This document shows positions 1 through 6,988 of a stretch of 16,893 nt of DNA, in pieces. The first letter of the stretch is position 1; every line of letters starts with the position of its first letter. Origin of the DNA: JACOND01 sp051011135 (GTDB taxonomy: Bacteria > Bdellovibrionota > Bdellovibrionia > Bdellovibrionales > UBA1609). The notes under the pieces were generated by a model that saw only the letters and a list, made by a program, of their open reading frames with translations, had not been told where the DNA came from and did no database searches. The position numbers and the translations under genes are program-made. The stretch lies in the NCBI GenBank assembly GCA_051011135.1, contig JBPCUO010000080.1, positions 1 to 16,893 on the forward strand, given 5' to 3'.

Positions 1-1
1 T

Positions 2-805
2 GGTAAGAAACCAGAAGCAAAAGCTCCAGAAGTAAAAGCTACTGATAAGAAACCAGAAGCAAAAGCTCCAGAAGTAAAAGCTACTGATAAGAAACCAGAA
101 GCAAAAGCTCCAGAAGTCAAAACTGAAGCCAAAGCAACTGAGAGCAAATCAGAAGAAAAAACAGATTCAAAATTAAAGTTACAAGGTCTTTTTGCTTTTA
201 AATTATCGATGACTTCATTTTATGAAGATAATGGAGATTGCGTTCCCGTAACAGCTCTTCAATACGAGCCTTGGAAAGTTTCTCAAATAAAAACAAAAGA
301 AAAAGAAGGCTATACTGCTATTCAACTAGCTTGTAAGCCTCAAAAAAATAAAAGATGTAGCAAAGCTCTTATTAAACATCTTACTCCAGCAGGATTTAAA
401 GAAGGAGCTCGTTATGTTAAAGAGATTCGACAAGATTTGCCTGAAGGAATTAAAGTTGGTCAGGAATTATCTATTGAAACTGTAAAAAAAGGAGATCGTT
501 TAAAACTTACAAGCCAAACAAAAGGTTTAGGTTTTACAGGAGTTATGAAGCGTTGGAATTTTGCAGGTGGTCGTGCTAGTCATGGATCTAAATCTCATAG
601 AAGAATAGGCTCGATTGGTCAACATACAGAACCTGCTCGAGTTATGCCAGGTCGTAAAATGCCAGGTCATTGTGGTTTTAAAAAACAAAGTCAATATGTA
701 AAAGTTGTAGATGTTTTACCTCAAGAAGGAATGATTTTTATTAAAGGAGCTGTTCCAGGATCTAGAAATACTCTTGTGACTCTTCAAAAAATGGAGAATG
801 CATGA
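2..805 (+). CDS. rplC: 50S ribosomal protein L3, 5'-partial, with a repeat-rich N-terminal extension
   Basis: L3 is a primary 23S rRNA-binding protein that starts assembly of the large subunit near the peptidyl-transferase centre. The diagnostic core is present: RWNFAGGRASHGS, then HRRIGSIG, then RVMPGRKMPGH. The reading frame stays open from base 2, so 267 codons are visible and the true start lies left of the window. The ATG at 209 is not the start. It encodes the Met of the usual N-terminal GMT motif (here SMT), it has no Shine-Dalgarno sequence, and the first beta strand of L3 (LQGLFAFKL) is encoded just before it. No in-frame ATG, GTG or TTG occurs between base 2 and 209. The extra N-terminus (at least 60 residues) is a Lys/Glu/Ala/Pro-rich tandem repeat, probably disordered. 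The stop overlaps the rplD start as ATGA. L3 identity is secure; the role of the extension is unknown. Confidence 0.96.
   Translation, partial: GKKPEAKAPEVKATDKKPEAKAPEVKATDKKPEAKAPEVKTEAKATESKSEEKTDSKLKLQGLFAFKLSMTSFYEDNGDCVPVTALQYEPWKVSQIKTKEKEGYTAIQLACKPQKNKRCSKALIKHLTPAGFKEGARYVKEIRQDLPEGIKVGQELSIETVKKGDRLKLTSQTKGLGFTGVMKRWNFAGGRASHGSKSHRRIGSIGQHTEPARVMPGRKMPGHCGFKKQSQYVKVVDVLPQEGMIFIKGAVPGSRNTLVTLQKMENA
5..117 (+). repeat. 42-bp in-frame tandem repeat in the 5' part of rplC
   Basis: Two identical 42-bp copies (5-46 and 47-88) are followed by a third that matches for 29 bp (89-117) and then diverges. Each copy encodes KKPEAKAPEVKATD. Bases 1-4 match the end of a unit with one mismatch, so at least one more copy probably lies to the left. 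The lack of synonymous differences between copies points to recent expansion by slippage or recombination. Confidence 0.95.
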
Positions 806-1425
806 AATTAGATGTTTTAAATTGGGAAGGCAAATCTGTGTCTCAAGCGAATCTTCCTGAAGAAATTTTTGGTAAATCTTTAGATAAATCTCTTTTACAA
901 ACAGTTGTTCATTGGCAAAGAGCTTCTAAAAGAAGCGGAACTCATAAAGCAAAAACTCGATCAGAAGTCAGTGGAGGTGGAAAAAAGCCTTTTCGCCAAA
1001 AAGGAACAGGAAATGCTCGTCAAGGATCTATTCGTTCTCCTTTATTAGAAGGTGGAGGAGTTGCTCATGGGCCACAACCTCGTTCTTATGGATGGGCTTT
1101 ACCAAAAGCAACTCGCAAAAAAGCTTTAAATACAGCTTTATCTTATCTTTTTAATGAGAAAAAAATAGTTCTTATAGAAAATATGCGTGCTGAAAAAGGA
1201 AAAACAAAAGAAGTTAATACCTATTTTAAAAAAATGGGTTGGGATAAAGCTCTTTTGGTGGATGAAACTCAAGATAAAAACTTTAAAAAAGCTTGCAGAA
1301 ATCTTAAAAAATTTAAATTTATATCTATAGAAGGTTTGAATGTTTATGATCTTTTAAAATTTGATAGATTAGTTCTTACATCTTCTACTTTAAAAACTTT
1401 ATCTAAAAAGTGTGGAGAATCTTAA
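802..1425 (+). CDS. rplD: 50S ribosomal protein L4
   Basis: L4 binds 23S rRNA domain I and sends a loop into the peptide exit tunnel. In E. coli it also represses its own operon. At 207 aa it has the usual length. The extended-loop signature is clear: a K(T)RSEVSGGGKKPFRQKGTGNARQG stretch at about residues 51-75, then GGGVAHGPQPRSY. The globular end LVLTSSTLKTL matches the family C-terminus. The ATG overlaps the rplC stop (ATGA) and a GGAG Shine-Dalgarno lies about 8 bases upstream. The stop shares one base with the rplW start. Any L4-responsive leader would lie upstream of this window. Confidence 0.97.
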   Translation: MKLDVLNWEGKSVSQANLPEEIFGKSLDKSLLQTVVHWQRASKRSGTHKAKTRSEVSGGGKKPFRQKGTGNARQGSIRSPLLEGGGVAHGPQPRSYGWALPKATRKKALNTALSYLFNEKKIVLIENMRAEKGKTKEVNTYFKKMGWDKALLVDETQDKNFKKACRNLKKFKFISIEGLNVYDLLKFDRLVLTSSTLKTLSKKCGES

Positions 1426-1703
1426 TGTCTTATGTGATTAAAAAACCTTTAGTAACAGAAAAAAATAATTTTTTAGCAGCTCATAATACTTATGTTTTTG
1501 AGGTCGATCGAAAAGCTGATAAATTGACTATCAAACATCATATTGAAAAATACTTTAAAGTTAAGGTTGCTAGCGTGAAAACCTCAATAGGTCGTTACCG
1601 AACTCGTAAAACAAAAGCAGGTGTTGGAAAAGTAAAGTATTTCAAAAAAGCTTATATTCGCTTAAAAGATGGCGAAAAAATTGGAGTTTTTGAAGGAAGT
1701 TAA
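1425..1703 (+). CDS. rplW: 50S ribosomal protein L23
   Basis: L23 sits at the tunnel exit and is the docking site for trigger factor and SRP. The protein is 92 aa and starts MSYVIKKPLVTEK, the usual L23 N-terminus, with the conserved YVFEVDRKADK stretch after it. A longer reading from GTG 1410 would add MWRIL, but the ATG at 1425 is preferred: it forms a TAATG junction with the rplD stop, has GGAG (1414-1417) at good spacing, and begins exactly where the family does. The C-terminus (KKAYIRLKDGEKIGVFEG) is typical. rplB follows after 2 bases. Confidence 0.96.
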   Translation: MSYVIKKPLVTEKNNFLAAHNTYVFEVDRKADKLTIKHHIEKYFKVKVASVKTSIGRYRTRKTKAGVGKVKYFKKAYIRLKDGEKIGVFEGS

Positions 1704-1705
1704 TT

Positions 1706-2539
1706 ATGGGTATTAAAAATTATAGACCAAGAAATTCTTCTACAAGAAATCGTTCAGTTTCAGATTTTGCGAATATCACTCGCTCTAAACCTGAAAAATC
1801 TCTTATTGTAGGTTTGAATAAAAAATCAGCAAGAAATAACTATGGTCGAATTACTGTTCGTCACCATGGCGGAGGGCATAAAAAATATTATAGAATCATT
1901 GATTTTAAAAGAGATAAAGTGAATGTTCCTGCTAAAGTTTTCTCTGTAGAATACGATCCCAATCGAACTTGTCGAATTGCTTTACTTCATTATGCTGATG
2001 GACGAAAAGCTTATATTTTAGCTCCTGTAGGGCTAAAAGTGGAGGATCAAATTATTTCTAGTTATGAAAAAATAGATATTAAACCAGGCAATTGTTTGCC
2101 ATTATCTTTTATGCCTTTAGGGACTCCTATTCATAATATTGAAATGAAACCTGGTAAAGGTGGGCAAATGGTGAGAAGCGCAGGAGCTCAAGCAACAGTT
2201 GTCGCTCATGTTGATAATTATGCTCAGTTAAAAATGCCTTCAGGAGAAATTCGAAGAGTTTTATCCAATTGCAGAGCTTCTGTTGGGCAAGTTGGTAATG
2301 CAGAACATGAAAATATCAAATGGGGAAAAGCAGGAAGAAATCGATGGAGAGGAAAACGCCCTAGTGTTAGAGGTATGTCTATGAATCCTATCGATCATCC
2401 TTTAGGAGGAGGAGAAGGAGTTAGTAAAGGAAATCATCCAATGACTCCTTGGGGAAAATACTGTAAAGGTTTAAAAACTAGAAATAATAAAAGAACAAAC
2501 AAAATGATTGTTACTCGTAGGAAAAAAAGGAAAAAATAA
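1706..2539 (+). CDS. rplB: 50S ribosomal protein L2
   Basis: L2 is one of the most conserved 23S rRNA-binding proteins and is needed for subunit joining and peptidyl-transferase activity. At 277 aa it has normal length. Visible hallmarks are GRITVRHHGGGHKKYYRIIDFKR near residue 50, the KPGKGGQMVRSAGAQA block, and the C-terminal WRGKRPSVRGMSMNPIDHPLGGGEG block. The functionally important His of the DHP motif is kept. The second His of E. coli DHPHGG is Leu here, a variant I believe occurs in other bacteria. The C-terminus is strongly basic. A GGAAG Shine-Dalgarno lies in the end of rplW. Confidence 0.98.
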   Translation: MGIKNYRPRNSSTRNRSVSDFANITRSKPEKSLIVGLNKKSARNNYGRITVRHHGGGHKKYYRIIDFKRDKVNVPAKVFSVEYDPNRTCRIALLHYADGRKAYILAPVGLKVEDQIISSYEKIDIKPGNCLPLSFMPLGTPIHNIEMKPGKGGQMVRSAGAQATVVAHVDNYAQLKMPSGEIRRVLSNCRASVGQVGNAEHENIKWGKAGRNRWRGKRPSVRGMSMNPIDHPLGGGEGVSKGNHPMTPWGKYCKGLKTRNNKRTNKMIVTRRKKRKK

Positions 2540-2542
2540 GCT

Positions 2543-2827
2543 ATGCCTCGTTCAGTAAAAAAAGGACCTTTTGTCGATTATCATTTGATTGAAAAAATCA
2601 AAAAATCAAAAGATTCAGGAGACAAAAAAGTAATCAAGACTTGGTCTCGTCGATCTACAATTACTCCCGATGCTGTTGGGTTAACTTTTGCAGTTCATAA
2701 TGGTAAAAAATTTGTTCCCGTTTATATTTCTGAAAATATGATCGGTCATAAATTGGGAGAATTTGTTTTAACTCGTCATTTTAATAGCCATTCTGGAGAT
2801 AAAAAATCATCGGATGTTAAAAAATAA
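2543..2827 (+). CDS. rpsS: 30S ribosomal protein S19
   Basis: S19 forms a complex with S13 in the head of the small subunit and contacts the A-site region. The 94-aa protein starts MPRSVKKGPFVDYHL and carries KTWSRRSTITPDAVGLTFAVHNGKKFVPVYI and GHKLGEF, all classic S19 blocks. After GHKLGEF the usual APTR-F-GH reads VLTRHFNSHSG, a modest divergence. The C-terminal tail is Ser/Lys/Asp-rich. It starts 3 bases after rplB, with the purine-rich end of rplB providing the ribosome-binding region. Confidence 0.97.
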   Translation: MPRSVKKGPFVDYHLIEKIKKSKDSGDKKVIKTWSRRSTITPDAVGLTFAVHNGKKFVPVYISENMIGHKLGEFVLTRHFNSHSGDKKSSDVKK

Positions 2828-2838
2828 GGAATTAAAAA

Positions 2839-3171
2839 ATGGAAGTTAAAGCTTGTTTAAAATATGGAAGAATAGGAACTTTAAAAGCTCGCGAAGTGGC
2901 TAATCTTATAAGAGGCCGTAATGTGAATGAAGCTTTTAATATTCTGTCTTACAGTGGCCGTAAAGCGAGTGGTTTTATGAAAAAACTTTTAGAATCTGCT
3001 TTAGCAAATGCGGAACAAAAAAAAGTTATAGATGTTAATAATCTTTATATTAAATCTATTTTCGTTAACCAAGGTCCTCATTTAAAAAGATTCCGTCCTT
3101 CTGCTAGAAGTACTTCTTTTCCTTATAAAAGAAAGCAGAGTCACATTAATTTAGTTTTGAGTGAAAGGTAA
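2839..3171 (+). CDS. rplV: 50S ribosomal protein L22
   Basis: L22 contacts all six 23S rRNA domains, and its beta-hairpin lines the exit tunnel opposite L4. The 110-aa protein has the expected size. It has the conserved helix GTLKAREVANLIRGRNVNEA, the SALANAEQKK segment, and the hairpin/C-terminal part with GPHLKRFRPSARS. The hairpin tip is SARSTSFPYKRKQSH, so the macrolide-relevant loop is present and of ordinary length. AAGGA lies ahead of the ATG. rpsC follows after 5 bases. Confidence 0.96.
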   Translation: MEVKACLKYGRIGTLKAREVANLIRGRNVNEAFNILSYSGRKASGFMKKLLESALANAEQKKVIDVNNLYIKSIFVNQGPHLKRFRPSARSTSFPYKRKQSHINLVLSER

Positions 3172-3176
3172 GCATT

Positions 3177-3848
3177 ATGGGTCAGAAGATAAATCCAATT
3201 GGATTAAGAACAGGTGTTATTTTTAATTGGCGATCTCGTTGGATTGCAAAACATAGAGATTTTGGAAAAAACATAAAAGAAGATTACCAATTAAGAAAAT
3301 ATATAAAAAACAAACTTAAAGGCGGCGGGATTTCTAAAATTGAAATAGAAAGAACTGCAGATCATGTTAAGTTGATTATTTTTACTTCTAGACCGGGAGT
3401 TGTTATCGGTAAAAAAGGTGTTGGAATAGATTCCATTACAAAAGATATTCAAACACAAACAACAAATAAAGTTGTACTTAGAATTCAAGAAGTGAGAAAG
3501 CCTGATATAGACGCTCAATTAGTTGCAGAAAATATTGCTCTTCAATTAGAAAAAAGAGTGTCTTGGAGACGAGCGCTTAAAAAAGCCATTGCATCTGCTA
3601 TTCGTCGTGGTGTTCGTGGAATTAAAATTAAAGTTGCAGGAAGATTAGATGGAGCAGAGATAGCAAGATCTGAAGGATATAATGAAAAAAGAATTCCTCT
3701 TCATACTTTAAGAGCTAATATTGATTATGGAGAAGCAACGGCTTTTACAACTTACGGAACAACAGGAATAAAAGTTTGGATTTATCATGGAGATTTTTAT
3801 CGGAATAAAGAAGTTAAAAAACCGGAGATAACAGTTGCTAAGCCCTAA
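3177..3848 (+). CDS. rpsC: 30S ribosomal protein S3
   Basis: S3 lies at the mRNA entry channel and contributes to the ribosomal helicase. At 223 aa it is normal length. The start MGQKINPIGLRTG is canonical. A type II KH domain is shown by PGVVIGKKG (about residues 73-81). The helicase-associated basic residues R131, R132 and K135 are kept in the WRRALKKA stretch. The C-terminal domain signature GRLDGAEIARSE is at 155-166. Its last 14 bases overlap the start of rplP, suggesting coupling. Confidence 0.98.
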   Translation: MGQKINPIGLRTGVIFNWRSRWIAKHRDFGKNIKEDYQLRKYIKNKLKGGGISKIEIERTADHVKLIIFTSRPGVVIGKKGVGIDSITKDIQTQTTNKVVLRIQEVRKPDIDAQLVAENIALQLEKRVSWRRALKKAIASAIRRGVRGIKIKVAGRLDGAEIARSEGYNEKRIPLHTLRANIDYGEATAFTTYGTTGIKVWIYHGDFYRNKEVKKPEITVAKP

Positions 3849-4245
3849 AAATGTAAAATGGCGTCGCCAACATCGTTCTAAGTTTAAAGGATTAACTAAA
3901 AGAGGTTCTGATCTTTCTTTTGGTGATTATGCTTTAATGAGTCTAACTTCAGGGCGAATGACAGATCGTCAAATTGAATCAAGTCGTATTGCTATTTCTC
4001 GTTATGTTAAAAGAAGTGGAAAATTATGGATTCGAGTTTTTCCAGATCGTCCTATTACAAAAAAACCTCTAGAAACTCGTATGGGTTCTGGTAAGGGAGA
4101 TATAGAATTTTGGGCAGCAATTGTAAAACCAGGAAGAATTTTATTTGAAATAAGTGGAGTTACAGAAATTCAAGCTAAAGAGGCTTTTCGATTAGCTTCT
4201 TATAAGCTTCCTTTTAAATGTAAATTTATAAAAAGAGAGATGTAA
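3835..4245 (+). CDS. rplP: 50S ribosomal protein L16, TTG start
   Basis: L16 organises the A-site side of the central protuberance and helps position aminoacyl-tRNA. The 136-aa protein has the normal length. It begins MLSPKNVKWRRQHR, aligning with the usual MLxPKRTKFRKxH start, so the TTG at 3835 is the initiation codon. A CCGGAG Shine-Dalgarno at 3822-3827 supports it, and no in-frame ATG exists nearby. The segment PDRPITKKPLETRMGSGKG carries Arg82, which corresponds to the E. coli Arg that can be hydroxylated. It overlaps rpsC by 14 bp. Confidence 0.96.
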   Translation: MLSPKNVKWRRQHRSKFKGLTKRGSDLSFGDYALMSLTSGRMTDRQIESSRIAISRYVKRSGKLWIRVFPDRPITKKPLETRMGSGKGDIEFWAAIVKPGRILFEISGVTEIQAKEAFRLASYKLPFKCKFIKREM

Positions 4246-4247
4246 GT

Positions 4248-4454
4248 ATGAAATTTTCAGAAATTAAAAATTTAAAATACCAAGAATTAATTAAAAAATT
4301 ACAAGAATTGCGTAAAAATTTATTTGATTCTCGTATGAAATTAAAAATGCAAAGGTTGCCTAATCCGTTAACTATTAGACTTTTAAGGAAAGATATCGCT
4401 CGTGTTCAAACCGCTCTTTCTTTTCAAAAAGGAGTAAAAAATGATAAAAAATAA
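4248..4454 (+). CDS. rpmC: 50S ribosomal protein L29
   Basis: L29 is a small two-helix protein beside L23 at the exit tunnel. The 68-aa product has the family helix pattern: KFSEIKNLKYQELIKKLQELRKNLFDSRMK, then a turn and RLLRKDIARVQTALS. Position between rplP and rpsQ is canonical. The end of the gene overlaps rpsQ by 14 bp. The overlapping bases carry the AAGGAG ribosome-binding site of rpsQ, so the two genes are probably coupled. Confidence 0.94.
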   Translation: MKFSEIKNLKYQELIKKLQELRKNLFDSRMKLKMQRLPNPLTIRLLRKDIARVQTALSFQKGVKNDKK

Positions 4455-4725
4455 ATTAAGAGGTCATAAAAATATTTTAACCGGAAAAGTTGTTTCTCAT
4501 AAAATGGAGAAAACAATATCTGTGTTGGTTTATAACTCAGTTCCTCATCCAAAATATAAAAAATACATTAAAAAATCTTCTGTATTCAAGGTTCATGATG
4601 AAAAAAATTCAGCAAAAGAAGGGGACTTGGTTAGTATTTTTGAAACGCGTCCATTGAGTAAAACAAAAAGATGGAATTTAATAAAAGTTTTAGAAGCGAA
4701 TTCAGTTCCAGAGGTGTCTGTATGA
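4441..4725 (+). CDS. rpsQ: 30S ribosomal protein S17
   Basis: S17 is a primary 16S rRNA-binding protein of the 5' domain with an OB fold. The 94-aa protein carries LTGKVVSHKMEKTISVLV, the HPKYKKYIKKSS segment, HDEKNSAKEGDLVSIFETRPLSKTKRW, all typical of S17. The ATG at 4441 lies 5 bases after AAGGAG inside rpmC. The ten-residue N-terminus before the core is basic. The stop TGA overlaps the rplN start (ATGA at 4722-4725). Confidence 0.96.
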   Translation: MIKNKLRGHKNILTGKVVSHKMEKTISVLVYNSVPHPKYKKYIKKSSVFKVHDEKNSAKEGDLVSIFETRPLSKTKRWNLIKVLEANSVPEVSV

Positions 4726-5090
4726 TACAAGTTCAATCTAAATTAAAAGTTGCTGATAATTCGGGAGCAAAAGTGATTCAATGTATTAAAGTTTTAGGTG
4801 GTACTCGTCGTAGAACAGCTTCTGTTGGAGATATCATTGTTGTAGCGGTAAAAAGCGCCTTACCTAATTCTAAAGTTAAAAAAGGAGATAAGGCTCGTGC
4901 TGTTATTGTAAGAACATCTCACCAAATTAGAAGAGGAGATGGAACAGCAATACGCTTTGATGAAAATTCAGCAGTATTGGTGAATAACAATAAAGAACCT
5001 GTAGGGACTCGTATTTTTGGGCCTGTTGCAAGAGAACTTAGAGGAAAAAACTTTGTAAAAATTGCTTCTATGGCTCCGGAGGTTTTATAA
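4722..5090 (+). CDS. rplN: 50S ribosomal protein L14
   Basis: L14 binds 23S rRNA and forms an intersubunit bridge. Starting at ATG 4722 gives 122 aa beginning MIQVQSKLKVADNSGAK, which matches the family start exactly. The same frame is open upstream from 4671, but those codons lie inside rpsQ and are not part of L14. The signature from VIQCIKVLGG onward, KKGDKARAVIVRT and GTRIFGPVARELR are present, and it ends SMAPEVL like other L14s. It overlaps the rpsQ stop by 4 bases. CCGGAGG near its 3' end (5076-5082) serves as the ribosome-binding site for rplE. rplX, which normally follows, is missing. Confidence 0.97.
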   Translation: MIQVQSKLKVADNSGAKVIQCIKVLGGTRRRTASVGDIIVVAVKSALPNSKVKKGDKARAVIVRTSHQIRRGDGTAIRFDENSAVLVNNNKEPVGTRIFGPVARELRGKNFVKIASMAPEVL

Positions 5091-5092
5091 TA

Positions 5093-5632
5093 ATGTCTAC
5101 TTTAAAAACACTTTATAATAAACAAGTTCGTTCTCAATTACAAAAAGATAGATCTTATAAAAGTTCTATGCAAATTCCTAAAATTACTAAGATTGTTCTC
5201 AATACTTGTGTTAGTGAAGCTGTGAAAAATCCAAAAATATTAAAATCTGTTCAAGAAGATTTGAGTTTAATAGCAGGGCAAAGAGCGGTTATTACAAAAG
5301 CTAAAAAAGCGATCGCCAATTTTAAACTAAGAGAAGGAATGTCGTTAGGATCTCGAGTGACTTTAAGACGAGAAAAAATGTGGTCTTTTTTTGATAGACT
5401 TGTTCATTTTGCTTTACCAAGAGTTCGTGATTTTAAAGGCTTATCTCCAAAAGGTTTTGATGGTTGTGGAAATTACAATATGGGAATAAAAGAACATATT
5501 ATTTTTCCTGAAATTAATTATGACAAAATTGAATCTATAAGAGGTATGAATATTACAATTAATACTTCTGCAAAAACAGATGCAGAAGCTAAGGATTTGT
5601 TAGGACATTTAGGATTTCCTTTTAGGAAATAG
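5093..5632 (+). CDS. rplE: 50S ribosomal protein L5
   Basis: L5 binds 5S rRNA and contacts P-site tRNA in the central protuberance. At 179 aa it is normal length. Recognisable blocks are PKITKIVLNTCVSEA, the RAVITKAKKAIANFKLREGMSLGSRVTLR region, and the LPRVRDFKGLSPKGFDGCGNYNMGI block followed by EHIIFPEI. It starts only 2 bases after rplN, so rplX is cleanly absent rather than decayed. rpsN is likewise absent after it: only 13 bases, containing AAGGAG, separate it from rpsH. Confidence 0.97.
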   Translation: MSTLKTLYNKQVRSQLQKDRSYKSSMQIPKITKIVLNTCVSEAVKNPKILKSVQEDLSLIAGQRAVITKAKKAIANFKLREGMSLGSRVTLRREKMWSFFDRLVHFALPRVRDFKGLSPKGFDGCGNYNMGIKEHIIFPEINYDKIESIRGMNITINTSAKTDAEAKDLLGHLGFPFRK

Positions 5633-5645
5633 TAAGGAGTTAGTT

Positions 5646-6035
5646 ATGGATACTATTGGTGATTTTTGTACTTGCATTAGAAATGCTATTTCAGCTAAAA
5701 AAGAAAAGGTCGATGTGCCCAATTCTAATATGAGAAAAAACATAGCGAGTAAGCTAGAACAATATGGCTACATTAGAGGTTATAAAGTTGCTGAGGATGG
5801 CAAGCAGGGATTGATGCGTATTTATTTAAAATATGACAGAAAACAAGAACCTGCTATAAGCACTATTCAAAGAATGAGCAAGCCTTCGTGTCGTTTTTAT
5901 ATGAAATCTAATGAAATTAAAGAAATACGATCAGGATATGGGATGGTTATTTTAAGCACTAATCAAGGTATTTTAAGTGGTAAAGAAGCCAGAAAAAAAA
6001 GAGTCGGTGGGGAAGTTTTGTGCCAAATTTGGTAA
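5646..6035 (+). CDS. rpsH: 30S ribosomal protein S8
   Basis: S8 is a primary binder of the 16S central domain and, in E. coli, the translational repressor of the spc operon. The protein is 129 aa with the expected N-terminal domain and the C-terminal SGYGMVILSTNQGILSGKEARKKRVGGEVLCQIW. Two normally conserved spots differ. The family TRIRNA reads TCIRNA (Arg10 to Cys), and the usual PGxR of the linker reads PSCR. The reading frame is intact and AAGGAG precedes the start, so the gene looks functional. It directly follows rplE because rpsN is absent. Confidence 0.95.
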   Translation: MDTIGDFCTCIRNAISAKKEKVDVPNSNMRKNIASKLEQYGYIRGYKVAEDGKQGLMRIYLKYDRKQEPAISTIQRMSKPSCRFYMKSNEIKEIRSGYGMVILSTNQGILSGKEARKKRVGGEVLCQIW

Positions 6036-6047
6036 CTGAGGTTTGTA

Positions 6048-6602
6048 ATGTCACGAATAGGTAAACAAATTATTGATGTAGAAAAAGGAGTAGAAGTTTC
6101 CTTATCTCCTGAAAGACAGGTTCTTGTTCAATCAGGTGGAAAATCTATGCAGATTCCTTTGCATGAAAATTTGGAATTTAAACAGGAGAATGGAAAAATA
6201 TCTATTTCAAGAAAAAGCGAAGATAAAAAAACAAAATCACTTCATGGTTTGTCTCGTGTTTTAATTCAAAATGCTATTATTGGTGTTTCAAAAGGTTGGA
6301 GCAAAGGCTTAGAACTCAATGGAGTGGGTTATAGAGCTTCTGTTTCTGGAAAAAATTTGGAACTTAATCTAGGTTATTCTCATCCTATTACTCATAAAAT
6401 TCCAGAGGGCATAGATGTCAAAGTCGATAAACAAACTAAAATTTTAATTGAAGGCAAAGATAAAGAGTTGGTAGGTCGAGTGGCTTATCAAATTCGAAAT
6501 TATCGACCGGTAGAGCCTTATTTAGGAAAAGGCGTGAAATATACAGATGAAGTTATTCGTCGTAAAGCCGGTAAATCAGGGGGAGGAGAGAAAAAAGCAT
6601 GA
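6048..6602 (+). CDS. rplF: 50S ribosomal protein L6
   Basis: L6 sits near the factor-binding stalk base and the sarcin-ricin loop. The 184-aa protein has both L6 repeats. The first starts MSRIGKQIIDVEKGVEV; the second includes GVSKGWSKGLELNGVGYRAS and LNLGYSHPITHKIP. The C-terminal IRNYRPVEPYLGKGVKYTDEVIRRKAGKS is the family signature. It ends with a GGAGGAG-containing stretch that is also the rplR ribosome-binding site, and its stop overlaps the rplR start as ATGA. Confidence 0.97.
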   Translation: MSRIGKQIIDVEKGVEVSLSPERQVLVQSGGKSMQIPLHENLEFKQENGKISISRKSEDKKTKSLHGLSRVLIQNAIIGVSKGWSKGLELNGVGYRASVSGKNLELNLGYSHPITHKIPEGIDVKVDKQTKILIEGKDKELVGRVAYQIRNYRPVEPYLGKGVKYTDEVIRRKAGKSGGGEKKA

Positions 6603-6973
6603 TAAGAATTAAATTAAAAAAGAATCAACCTCAAAAAAATCGTAAGCATTTAAAAAACAAAGCTCGTATTCGTAAAAAAATAACAGGTGCTGCTGAGCGC
6701 CCTAGATTTAATATTTTTAGAAGTCAAAAACATATGTATGTTCAAATCATTGATGATGTTTCTGGAAAAACTCTAGAATCTTATTCTTCTTTAAAAATAA
6801 AAAACGGTGAAAAAAATAAATTAGACAATGCTTATAAAGTTGGTGAAACTATTGGAAAAAAAGCTTTAGATAAAAAAATTAAAGAAGTTGTTTTTGATCG
6901 TGGAGGCTTTATTTATCATGGACGAGTTAAAGCGGTTGCTGAAGGAGCTCGAAAAGCGGGTTTAAAATTTTAA
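6599..6973 (+). CDS. rplR: 50S ribosomal protein L18
   Basis: L18 binds 5S rRNA together with L5. The 124-aa product has a basic N-terminus (about residues 4-30), then ERPRFNIFRSQKHMYVQIIDD, GKTLESYSS, and the end EVVFDRGGFIYHGRVKAVAEGARKAGLKF, all standard L18 blocks. The ATG overlaps the rplF stop by 4 bases and GGAGGAG lies just upstream. There is nothing unusual beyond high lysine content, which matches the AT-rich composition. Confidence 0.96.
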   Translation: MIRIKLKKNQPQKNRKHLKNKARIRKKITGAAERPRFNIFRSQKHMYVQIIDDVSGKTLESYSSLKIKNGEKNKLDNAYKVGETIGKKALDKKIKEVVFDRGGFIYHGRVKAVAEGARKAGLKF

Positions 6974-6988
6974 ACAAAAAGGATATTT

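Noticed and set aside
5..117. The 42-bp repeats at the left edge as a CRISPR array
   Set aside because: The repeats are directly adjacent without spacers and are translated in frame with L3.
209..211. ATG 209 as the start of L3
   Set aside because: It lies within the L3 fold at the GMT motif, lacks a ribosome-binding site, and the frame continues upstream into recognisable L3 sequence.
2371..2430. Leu in place of the second His in the L2 DHPHGG motif as a defect
   Set aside because: The important His of DHP is kept, and I believe variants at the other position occur in other bacteria.
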